Part shown: positions 25,133-34,366 of the stretch, piece by piece | How the letters are laid out: every line of letters begins with the position of its first letter | Position numbering within the stretch: the first letter of the stretch is position 1 | Origin: Nemertoderma westbladi | Taxonomy: Eukaryota > Xenacoelomorpha > Nemertodermatida > Nemertodermatidae | Assembly: GCA_032718475.1 (NCBI GenBank) | Contig: JAUCBJ010002569.1 | Location: forward strand, 1-61,472 | Length of the DNA stretch: 61,472 nucleotides | Direction of reading: 5' to 3' | Notes under the pieces: generated by a model | Databases searched by the model: none | The model's input: only the letters and a program-made list of their open reading frames with translations | What the model was told of the DNA's origin: nothing | Program-made: the position numbers and the translations under genes

Positions 25133-25232
25133 ATTCTAGTCGATTAAGATATCGTAGCACTTACCGATACTCTTAAAAAGACAAAATTCCTAGAATCAAG
25201 GATCCCAGTCCCCAGACTTGTTCTGGAATAAA
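25133..25232 (+). repeat. Structured direct repeat, copy B
   Basis: A diverged second copy of 24969-25066. The ATTCTAG/CTAGAAT pair, the terminal CCAGACTTGTTCTGG hairpin and AATAAA are kept. The spacer between copies (25067-25132) is AT-rich and unrelated. Confidence 0.7.
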
Positions 25233-25234
25233 AT

Positions 25235-26060
25235 TGTGTCTATTTTAATATTAAATAATAAAATTACGGGAATAAATTTAAATTCATCTTTTAATGAATT
25301 TGATAAATTGTTATTTTATACAATTTATAATATTCCCAAAATTCCATTAATTAATAGATCATGGGAGCGGAGATTCACCTATTAAGTGTATTAGTGTGCG
25401 AGAATCTCCAATATAGAGTCAATAGCCGATAAAATTCATAAAATCATATATAAAGATGATATTGACCATTAAAGACTTACTATTAAATAGCATCCCAGAT
25501 CTGTATGCATGGGAATTACCCTAATTCTACCGCTAGCTTTCCATAATGTCACCATAGCAACAACCACGCTAGAATTAGAAGCGAGTTAACAGAACAATAA
25601 AAAGCTTGCTCATTGAATAGCATACGGAATAAATAGCACACCGCTAGTATCCAAGGATACATAATAACAACGTGACATTCTGGAAGGCACTTGACTAACG
25701 GACAAATGACCCGAATGTGTGATAGAATGTGTACCATTTGTGACAGTTACGTGGAATTTGTGCGTTTGTAGGTGAATGTTACTACTAAGGTGTGTTTACA
25801 GTAGCGAGTCGCAATTGTGAAAGTAGCCCTAACTCTCCAGTAAGAACCTGAAGTATATCTAAGCCTTTGGGACGGACGGTGGAGTGACTCGTGCTGGTTG
25901 TTGTAGTCGTTGTGCAGCTACGACGTTGGCGATAGGCACATCGGCGAAAGTACACCAGCGCTGAGGATCTCGCACTGTCCGGGGGCAGAGAGGGGTAGGC
26001 AGCGACGCCCGCTCGCCTAAATATAAACTCATTATAATATGGATAAACTTATATAGCAGA
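25235..26060. other. No gene recognised
   Basis: The region is AT-rich to about 25750, then more GC-rich with many CpG dinucleotides from 25840 to 26060. Short frames only. The CpG-rich end may be the upstream part of the ORF cluster that starts at 26061. Confidence 0.5.
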
Positions 26061-26192
26061 TATGATTGAGTTGATAGAAGATGATCTTGGTATCAGGGAG
26101 CGATATACTCTACCTTTACAAGCGTTTGTTGATAGCTTGATACGCGGCGACGCTGGTCCAACTACTACGGAGGACGATGGTCGTTATATCTA
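26061..26192 (+). CDS. Small unrecognised ORF, first of a compact cluster
   Basis: This is a 43-codon frame from ATG 26061 to TAA 26190-26192, starting MIELIEDDLGIRERY. I do not recognise it. Its stop lies 7 bases before the ATG of the next ORF, in a different frame. Base composition (CpG-rich, balanced codons) resembles the next two ORFs and differs from the flanks, so the three probably belong together. Either these are separate tightly packed genes, or one longer gene has been split by frameshifts. Confidence 0.4.
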
Positions 26193-26199
26193 ACCGCCA

Positions 26200-26883
26200 A
26201 TGTCCCGGGAGCAACTTGCGCGTGGGTTGGACTGTAGAAAATTCACCGCTCGCTATACGCATCGTAATGGTACGTATATGGACTTCTTAACTACTGGTCA
26301 TCCTATCGACCTACACGATACGAACGATATAGACACCAAAAGGGAAATGGTTTTATTTAAATATCATACCCAGCGGAAGCGGAACGATAAACTGAGACTC
26401 GAACACGAAAATTCTATTCGAAACCGACTCGAAAGTGCAGATGTTGAAGAGCCGGATAAACGCAGCGACTTCACCAAATACCTGGAATTCTTGAGAGAAA
26501 CCTATCTCGATATTACCAGTCAACAGAATCTAGAAACTCGATATCCTCAAGGTATACATCATGACCGCATGGTAGAACTCAAACGGCTCTATTCCACTAT
26601 GATGTATCTTACCGCCGATCGACCGCTACCTGTTGTACCGGATAGCTTCGAACAGATGGAGGAATATTGTAAGCTGGAGAAAGATCACTCGCGTTTCCCC
26701 TACAAGACGTGCGTCTTTGGTATTATTGCGATGAATGCCCTAGACCCAACCAACAAACGGAAAGACCTAAACATCCGCGGAGACGTTGCACTAAACACGG
26801 TTTTACTCGCTATACTTGCGGGAGTTTCGAGCGAAATTTGTTTGACGTATCACCTACGCTCGTTCGACTCAGACGATCCTTAA
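26200..26883 (+). CDS. Unrecognised 227-residue protein, second of a compact cluster
   Basis: The frame runs from ATG 26200 to TAA at 26881-26883. The protein is soluble-looking and charged, with a likely helical basic segment near residues 55-80 (KRNDKLRLEHENSIRNRL) and a more hydrophobic C-terminal part (GDVALNTVLLAILAGVSSEI). There is no signal peptide, clear membrane segment or catalytic motif that I can name. The codon pattern is coherent over the whole frame. Near-zero spacing to both neighbours, in different frames, is unusual for an animal gene and more like a DNA virus or Polinton-type element. That is inference from architecture, not homology. Confidence 0.5.
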   Translation: MSREQLARGLDCRKFTARYTHRNGTYMDFLTTGHPIDLHDTNDIDTKREMVLFKYHTQRKRNDKLRLEHENSIRNRLESADVEEPDKRSDFTKYLEFLRETYLDITSQQNLETRYPQGIHHDRMVELKRLYSTMMYLTADRPLPVVPDSFEQMEEYCKLEKDHSRFPYKTCVFGIIAMNALDPTNKRKDLNIRGDVALNTVLLAILAGVSSEICLTYHLRSFDSDDP

Positions 26884-26891
26884 ATAAACCA

Positions 26892-27191
26892 ATGATCAGA
26901 GTTTCGGAATACTCGATCAGACCTCCTCATTCCCTAGTGAGACCTCAGACTCTTGATCCTATTAGTATGACGGATCCTCCCGAGCTGTACTCACTGTTCA
27001 AAGATCTAGTGTTACCTGAACAATTAGTCGGTGGCACCCCGGTTGTGGGCTTCCTAGATATTAGCCCATCCTACCTAGCCGGATTGGGACGCGGACATTT
27101 AATATCGCCGTTTAACCCTTACCATCGTCCCGGCTTAACACGATATAACCTGTCACCAAAGTGGCGGAGAGCGTTGTACCAAATGAGTTAG
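26892..27191 (+). CDS. Unrecognised 99-residue protein, third of a compact cluster
   Basis: The ATG at 26892 lies 8 bases after the previous stop. The same frame is open further upstream from 26709, overlapping the preceding ORF, so the start is a choice based on spacing. The product is Pro- and Leu-rich (PPHSLVRPQTLDPISM, VVGFLDISPSYLAGLGRG). I do not recognise a family. Coding-like composition continues past the stop at 27189-27191, but in other frames. Confidence 0.4.
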   Translation: MIRVSEYSIRPPHSLVRPQTLDPISMTDPPELYSLFKDLVLPEQLVGGTPVVGFLDISPSYLAGLGRGHLISPFNPYHRPGLTRYNLSPKWRRALYQMS

Positions 27192-27580
27192 ACGCTATTC
27201 TACAAAGATCAGAAAAGGAACTTACGCTTGTTCAGATAAACGTAAATTGCACTAGCAAGTCCAAGCGGTAAACAAAGTAACTTTATCTCAGTTCGATCGG
27301 GAAATCCAGAATCTCTAAGAAGTTATCGAACTTGGACGACCCTATTCTCTGCGAGAGTTTTTGGATGAACGTATCCAGCTACGAGCGGAGGAAAATCAGC
27401 TCGAGGAGAAGCATATCGAAACGGCGGATACCCCGACCATAATCCTACACCTTCTGATGCAATCATATTGCACCCTTCACCCAGGAGTTATGGCCCTCCT
27501 AGTAAAGTGGCTCCCCCCAAAGAGAAAAGGACTCTTGCTAGCTTTAAAAAACTGCGTAAACGCCGTCCACGCAAGACAGA
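27192..27580 (+). pseudogene. Decayed coding sequence downstream of the ORF cluster
   Basis: Coding-like stretches continue in shifting frames: ELDAILQRSEKELTLV just after 27185, a coiled-coil-like stretch (REFLDERIQLRAEENQLEE) at about 27345-27410, and a very basic end (KKLRKRRPRKTD) before a stop near 27580. At least two frame changes and several stops interrupt them. This suggests a longer Glu/Lys-rich protein now broken. No family is assigned. Confidence 0.4.
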
Positions 27581-27639
27581 CTAACTGTTTAGAGTATTTT
27601 TATATTTTAGAAACTGTGATTTTTTATATTTTATAGAAT

Positions 27640-29111
27640 TAAATCCCATTTTCTGGGAGCGGTGTAAAAGCTTTTGTGGGATATAACTGGCCCTTTTGCT
27701 TCGCAATCCAGTTTCCCTCAATGCGCTCAAATACTCTAAAGAAAAACTCCCTAACTCAAATGATGCAAGCTACCGGCTGATTGGCTGATTTGCTGTACGT
27801 ATGGCCTCTTTGTTCTGTTCGATCAACCAACCAGAGCAAGGTCAACCAAGCAGAGTGATTCATCCTGTGTGTTGGCTAAGGGCTGCAAAAACCCGAATAG
27901 TTCGGCATTTAGACATTCGTGGAATCTGTGGAATATGGAGCTCTGCCAATGAGAGCTTTTCCTCTTTGTGTTGAAAGCTACCTGCAACAGCTCACAGGGT
28001 TCAGTGTGTTGGTTTTTCCAGAGCCTAGAACATCGGCTATGGAATTATTCTGAATTATTCCAACATTAGAACGACTTTAATTATAAGAACACATAACTGT
28101 TACCGCAGTGGACCGGGACGGTACGGTATGGTACGGTACCTACTGCTGTATTGCACATTATTTACTGCTATTTACTGTTTGTTATTAATTGTATCAGTTG
28201 TTTACATATTGTTATTTGGAGAATAACGATAAACGATCAGAAACCCCGATCTTCTTGATACACTAAGGTTAGAGAGACCGGTTACATATAGCAATTGCGA
28301 CTTATATTATCGTGGTTTGTAGTGAATTGAATGCTATTTTATAGGCCCTACAAATGTCGGTTGCTATTCTCTTTATATATGATTAAAATCAGTGACTATC
28401 GGCAATTCAGTGTGCAGCGGTGTGCAATAGTCTGTATGTGCTTGTCCGCGTAACAAAGCATCTCCTAAAGAATGCGCCTTATGTGTAACTTATAATCCAT
28501 TCCGTTGTGTTTAGTGTAAGCCATAGCTCTGTTTATATAGATAGAGCGCCACGTCCTAAAGGAACTGCTAATATTTCCCGAAAGTGAATGATATTTGTCA
28601 GAGATTATATATTAACGATCAATCGAATAGTACGGTAGGCCTGCACCGCAATCAAATTAAAGCATCCGAATCCAGTCTCCCGGGTATATCCAGCGGGTGA
28701 ATGGTCGCGCATAGACTGGCTTCGGCTAATGTTGGATTTATTTGTGTCAAATACTTGTCATAGGCTAAAGTCGATTTATAACCTAGAAGACATATAGATT
28801 TGGTGGGTTAAACTGCCAAAGCTCTTAAAAGCGCGAACAATGGGCCTCATATCTGACTCCATTGCGACACCCACCCTGTGGAATGGCAAACCAGGGTGTG
28901 GTATTTGCCCCGAGAGCTGACTCGGCAAAAAAGCACCCCCCAACCCCCACTATGGATTACATTATTAATGCGGAGGTCCAGCCACTAGAGGCCAGTGGAA
29001 TTACCGGACTCAATCAGCCTCACAGGCGTCAGTTAACTCCTGACCGGCTGCCTGTCTCACACCCTACTGGAGAGAGAGCAGCCAACAATCTAACAAAGCT
29101 AGCAGCCAACA
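27640..29111. other. No gene recognised
   Basis: Mixed unique-looking sequence. Visible oddities are a run of GGTACGGTA-type units at about 28113-28138. A 105-codon frame from 28862 runs into RTE sequence and looks accidental. Confidence 0.5.
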
Positions 29112-30520
29112 AAGCTAACACTCTATGGTTCTTTTCGGGGAATCTCATTGATCTCGATTGCTGCAAAGCTATACAATAGGATTCTATTAAATCGCATCAG
29201 GGATCCCATTGAGAGACTGCTCCGTGGAAATCAGAATGGGTTCCGTAAAGGTCGTGGGACCATGGAGCCCATTTTGGCACTTAGAAGGATAATTGAAGAA
29301 TTATCAAAAAAGAAAGACAGGCATCTGGCTGTTATCTTTGTTGACTTCTTCAAGGCCTTTGATTCAGTCTCTCGCTCACGTATGTTCAGCATACTTTCAT
29401 TATATGGGATTCCTGATGAAATTATTGCAGCAATCAGATCAGTATACGATGGTTCGACAACATTTGTGTCTACTGTTGATGGTGACACAGAACCATTTGA
29501 AGTGTTATGGGGCGTCCTCCAAGGAGACACACTTGCACCATTCTTGTTCATTATTGTGGTTGACTATGTTCTACGCATGTCCTTAGATCATCATAATGAT
29601 GATGGGGTGATGATAACTCCACCTACTGGCTCCAGAAGTCGAGGAAATCCTGCCAAGTACCTAACTGATCTAGACTTTGCTGATGACTTAGGAGTACTCT
29701 CAGAATCATTAGAGGGAGCCCAACGGCTCCTCAGCTCATTAGAACATGCTGCTTCTAGTGTTGGTCTTTTTATTAACTCCAGAAAGACCAAAATTTTGAC
29801 ATTTAACTTTGAAAGTCCTCAGCAAGTCTCTGATCGGATGAGCATAAGCTCAAAGGATGGTATGCTTGAGCATGTGGACGACTTCTGTTACCTGGGATCA
29901 TGGATCCGGAAGTCAGGTGAGGACCTTCGAATACGTAAGGGAAAGGCATGGGCAGCCTTGAATAGGCTTTCAAGGATTTGGAAGTCACCGAGAATTAATC
30001 GGAAACTTAAGGTCTGATTATTTAGAGCAGCAGTAGTTCCAGTACTCCTCTACGGGAGTCCATGCTGGGCTCTAACTGCTGAGGACACCAAATCTCTGGA
30101 TGGCACATTCACAAGAATGCTACGCCGGGTTCATTGTGTCAAGTACAATGCACACATCTCCAACCAGACACGATATAACATTGGAGGTGTCTCATTGGTT
30201 CCCCCAAGCTTGACACTAGAACAAAATCGCCTCCGCTTTGCAGGACATTGCTTTCGCCGTGAGGACCAGCCAGTGCATAATCTTGTACTTTGGCAGCCTC
30301 ATGGAGTGAATAAGCATGGTGGACAGCCCATGACTTTCTTGAGACGCATCTTAAAGGACACTGGCCTTGAAGATGCGGATGATCTAGCAAATGTCATGGG
30401 TGATAGGGAGTTGTGGCGGTGCAATTTTGTTGACAAGCCGGCACAGCATTCTTAAAAATGCAGCTGCAATGCAGCATGCCGATCCTAGTAGTAGTTATAG
30501 ATGATCTCTTCAGTGTCCTT
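29112..30520 (+). pseudogene. RTE-type LINE, copy A (5'-truncated, one in-frame stop)
   Basis: The best preserved of several copies. Homology to the minus-strand copy at 47088-48535 begins at about 29112 (CTAACACTCTATGG), so it is truncated within the reverse transcriptase. The frame from 29148 keeps AKLYNRILLNRIRDPIERLL, NGFRKGRGTMEPILALRR, FVDFFKAFDS, LQGDTLAPFLFIIVVDY and the catalytic LDFADDLG at about 29668-29691. A TGA at 30015-30017 interrupts it, then the same frame resumes (LFRAAVVPVLLYGSPCW) to a TAA at 30453-30455. The 3' UTR is about 60 bases and ends in CCTAGTAGTAGTTATAG, a GTA-rich tail like those of the other copies. The 5'-truncated form and short repeat tail are typical of RTE elements. 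Confidence 0.85.
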
Positions 30521-30599
30521 TATGGGCGTCTCAAAAAAAGTCATGTTTGTTTATATTGCTTATCAATTATATATCATTCATATGAAAGACACAGGCATA

Positions 30600-31175
30600 G
30601 CCGTGGTGTTGCATAGACTCCCGCCTTGCCACCAGTACTTCTGTGAGGTGTGTGATAAGGATTTTGGCCTCGGCACACCAGACACCACCTGTGGTTCCTA
30701 CCAGTGGTGTGAAGGCCATCCATCAATCTTCACACACTGGCTGGTAGTGTGCCTTCAATTTGGCGCACCCACTGCTCAAGGAGGGATTCTGTCAACTGGT
30801 TGGTTTGAATGTAGGAGGTAGCATCAGGGTTAATAACCGCAATGTAGAACAATGCTATCCGCTGATTGGACAACCCCCCCCCCCCCGGCCGACCAGGTCT
30901 GCGCAGACCCCACCCACCACTCGACCCTCAGCATCCAGATGACCACGAGAGTAACCTTACGCTCTACACTGGATGCACCAAAGGCTGAAGCCAGTAGTCA
31001 CCGTAGACCTCCTTCAACTCGTCATGGCGGTTGATGATGAGGCCTCCTGATTTGCAGCTGAGGGCGCGCATGCATAGTGGTGAAGTGGCCGCTGCAGCCC
31101 TCGCATTTGGTGGGGAGACCCAGTGGAACCAAACCATAGCGAAGGACGAGACTGTCTCGGAACTCAACGGGGTTT
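30600..31175 (-). pseudogene. Fragment of a reverse-transcriptase-family protein C-terminus
   Basis: Minus-strand reading from about 31167 gives MHALSCKSGG-type sequence (MRALSCKSGGLIINRHDEL), and further on ALFYIAVINPDATSYIQ at about 30880-30800. These match the conserved C-terminal zone seen after the RT domain in many invertebrate retroelement proteins: a Cys/His block, then GG...RH, then an ALFDIRV-like stretch. Frameshifts and a C-tract (30873-30886) break it, so it is a relic. The RT domain is not adjacent. Confidence 0.5.
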
Positions 31176-31410
31176 AAATCAGATAATCTGATCAATCAGA
31201 TAAACCGATTATATTGCTTATTCGTTCCATGAAGCTGCCAGAGGACAAAATCATGCACGGAAACAAAGACCTACCTATAAAGTTAAAGCAGCTCTGAACA
31301 AATATCAAGCCACCAATAACCGATAAAGGACCAATGAGATATACCCAAATCCAATGAAGTGTATTTGACACAATGTAATATGTATGTGCTATCAGGAGAT
31401 TTGCTATCCT

Positions 31411-32130
31411 TAGTAGTTAGAACCTAGCATGGACTCCCGTATACAGTAGGTGAACAGGTTCTACTCTAAGTAGAAGTAGAACCTGTATATTACTTCCAAA
31501 TCCCTCACCATGCCTTCCACTTATGTATTATTCGAATTACCTGACTTCTGAATCCATGATCCCGGGTAGCAGAAGTCATCCACATTATCTGGCACACCAT
31601 TCTTAGAGCTTATACGTTCAGACTTTTCATGCGGACTGCTGAAGTTAACTGGCAAAATTGTAGTATCAGAGGAATACTCTTATTTTGAGAGTGTAGTATC
31701 AGAGGAATACTCTTATTTTGAGAGTATTCCTAAGTCATCAGCAATGTCTAGATCACTTAGGTGCTTGGCTGGATTTCCACTTCTTCTTTATGGGAGGGGG
31801 GGGGGGGGGGGGGGGTGTTACCATCACTCCATATCATTGTGGTGGTCTAAGGACATGCATAGGCATTGTCAACCACAATTATGGATAAGAATAGTGCAAG
31901 TGAGTGTGTCACCCTGGAGGACTCCCTTCCCCATAATACTTAGAATGTCATATAATGCAAATAGAGAGAAGTCAACAAAGATAACAGGCCAATATCCTTC
32001 TTTCTTTTTTGACAACTCTTTAATTAAGGTAAATATACTTTTAAGCGCCAGAATGGACTCAATGGCCCCACGACCTTTATGGAGCCCAATCTGAATACCA
32101 TGTAGCAGTCTCTCAATGGGGCATAATAGT
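31411..32130 (-). pseudogene. RTE-type LINE, copy B (decayed)
   Basis: The reverse complement matches copy A from the PIERLL block (about 32120) through GVLQGDTL (about 31900) to the SPCWALTAED region (31411-31440), with internal deletions and frameshifts. A run of about 20 G (31795-31815) and a 33-bp tandem duplication (31661-31725) lie within it. The 3' end is missing. Confidence 0.75.
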
Positions 32131-32397
32131 CTCACATAATAGTAGTTGGTATGGTACAGGTGATATCATACTATAAAGATGGGCGTTTGTCATGCGTTTT
32201 TCCAGCTGATTTAAGTGGAATAAAGTGGTCCAAACAGAAAAATGGCAGAGTGGAGACCTGTAATTGGTTACTTTGAGTAGAAATGTGTATTAAATTTGAG
32301 ACACATCTTATATTTTTTAACAAATGAGTTAAGATATATGTCTTACTAGTGGAGCTCAATTTTGACATATGGACTCAGACAAAATGTGAAATGACTT

Positions 32398-32490
32398 TAT
32401 GACTTACCACTACTAGGACTACTACTACTAGGATCGACACGCTGCATTGGTGCTGCATTTTTAAGAATGCTGTACTGTACCAGCTTACCA
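32398..32490 (-). mobile_element. RTE 3'-end fragment with GTA tail
   Basis: The reverse complement carries CATTCTTAAAAATGCAGC, then GATCCTAGTAGTAGTAGT, matching the last bases and tail of copy A. It is a very short, 5'-truncated insertion separate from copy B, because its 3' end lies between copy B and the DNA transposon. Confidence 0.65.
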
Positions 32491-32675
32491 GTGGAGCAAA
32501 GGCCTAAAAATACTATTTAAGGAGTTAATTAAAATAAATATTTTGTCATTCTTTCAAAAATGTATAAAATATTATTTTTTTTTACAAATCAGTAATCAAT
32601 TACAAATAATATCCATAAAACCAAAATTAAATATAAAACTGCACCAGCATCCCACCACCAATCAGAACAAAACAA

Positions 32676-32679
32676 TTAA
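32676..32679. other. TTAA target-site copy, left
   Basis: A TTAA tetranucleotide directly abuts the left terminal inverted repeat. The matching TTAA is at 34036-34039. Confidence 0.85.
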
Positions 32680-34035
32680 GGGGACATGGTACCCTGCAAA
32701 AATTTTTTTTTTATTGAATCAAGGTCAAAATTTTTCGTAGATTACACAAATTGAAACCTTAAAGTCACAGTACGAGACGTAGTTGTCTGTATGTCAGTGT
32801 GTCCGTCTGTCGGTTTTTCTGTCCGTCGGAAAAATAAGGAAGGACAGTACGTAATTATAATTTTCGGTATGGGGGTTTTCTTAGTCAAGGATATCATTTC
32901 TGATGTCCATTTTAACTTTAAATCTGATTTAGATTGTATGTCCGTCCGTCTGTCTGTCTGTCTTTCTGTCTGTCTGTCTGTCAGTAGAACAAAGACAGTC
33001 TAGATTTCATCAACCGTGAATATTAACATCAGAAATGAAATCACAGACCATAAAAACCCATATATCGATAATTTTACATTTGTGGTATGCTTCCTTATTT
33101 TTCGACAGACATACGGACAGAAAGACCGACAGACATACAGACAGATTTAAAGTCGGTCTAGATTCCTCCAAATCTGAAAATTTACATCTGAAATGGAGTC
33201 ACCGACCAAAAAAACCCATATTGCGAGAATTTTACATTTGTGGAATGATTCCTTATTTTTTGACAGACAGACGGACAAAAAGACCGACAGATATACAGAC
33301 ACATTTAAAGGTAGTCTAGAATCCTCCAAACCTGGAAATTTACATCTGAAATAAAATCACCAACCATGAAACCCCATTTAAAGAAAACCTCAGTTTAGTG
33401 GTCTGATTTCTTATTTTTTGACTGACAGTCCGACAGACAGACAAATATACACCACACATTATACAGCAGCTCGAGATTGACTCGAATGTGAAAACTGACA
33501 TCGGAAATGAAATTACCGACAATGAAAACCCCTACAGCAAAATTGTTGGTAAGGTGGTGTGCTTTCATTCCACATTTTTGGCACATTTGAAAAATTGTAA
33601 ACAGAAAAATTTGGCGGGAAGGTTTGAAATCTTTGAATGGCTTTTTCTCTAAAAGTTATTTTTCGTGTTTTTTTTTTTACACAAAGGTACATTTTTTCAG
33701 GAACTACCAGATGAAATTTTATGAAATTTTCAATGCTTCTCAGCATCAATGATATCTACCCGTGGAACCTCTAACATTTCAGATTTTTTGTCAGCTTCAT
33801 GTTTTTTTTTATGATTTATGTCATTTTTTTTTTAAAATACCAGTAATTTTCAAAAAATTGTCTTATTTTTCACGGAAATTAATTTTTTCCGAATTTTTTG
33901 AGGTTCCACACTTGTCCGGATAGGTGGTCTATCAGAGTTCCAAATTTCATAAAATTTCATTGAGCAGTTCATTCAAAAAGTGTACCTTTGTTTGACTTAC
34001 GTTTGTTAAGGAAATGGGCAGGGTACCATGTCCCC
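32680..34035. mobile_element. Non-autonomous TTAA-type DNA transposon, 1356 bp
   Basis: The element starts GGGGACATGGTACCCTGC (32680-32697) and ends with its exact reverse complement (34018-34035), an 18-bp perfect terminal inverted repeat, flanked by TTAA on both sides. TTAA duplication is typical of piggyBac and Kolobok families. No transposase frame is present, so it would need a partner in trans. The interior contains about 158-bp tandem repeats (starts at 33040, 33198, 33356, 33512) with GACA-rich microsatellite, and an inverted counterpart with GTCT-rich sequence at about 32767-33033. Confidence 0.85.
33040..33590. repeat. 158-bp tandem repeats inside the TTAA element
   Basis: Units start at 33040, 33198, 33356 and 33512 with ATCACCGACCAT-like sequence. 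Each contains a GACAGACAGAC-type tract, then GTCTAGA and a TTTACATCTGAAAT-like end. An inverted, diverged unit occupies about 32767-33033. The repeat is internal to the transposon and explains the scattered short frames there. Confidence 0.75.
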
Positions 34036-34039
34036 TTAA

Positions 34040-34366
34040 GACAATAAAATTTAACATACAAATAAAAATGGTGCACCGTGAATTAATAATGGTCTGCGAG
34101 GTCATTCCCCCGCAGACCCGCACCATCCCCAAAGCCCAGCGCCCTCCAGGGACGCCGGCCACCACGCAGACAAAGGGAGTTGGAGCGGAGGAGCGCGAAC
34201 TGAAGCCACCTCCGAACTCCCCCGAGAATGCAGGAATCAGAAATATCAGAAATGATAAAATATTATCATTTATCTTTAACTGTAAATACAGTATGTTACA
34301 ATATTATATTCATATTAATCATTTAATCTTACAATAATATGTATCTTTAACTTAACATATAATTAC
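34040..34366. other. 3' flank of the ABCC gene, with candidate poly(A) signal
   Basis: 34085-34235 is a GC-rich patch with no recognisable gene. On the minus strand, downstream of the transporter stop codon, ATTAAA (34322-34327) lies about 40 bases after the stop and is a candidate polyadenylation signal. Confidence 0.4.

Noticed and set aside
28862-29179. 105-codon ORF starting MRHPPCG
   Set aside because: Its end is RTE sequence in a non-coding frame, and the rest shows no family or context.
32791-33329. Short frames rich in SVCPSV and VCLSVC
   Set aside because: They come from GTCT/GACA microsatellite inside the TTAA transposon.
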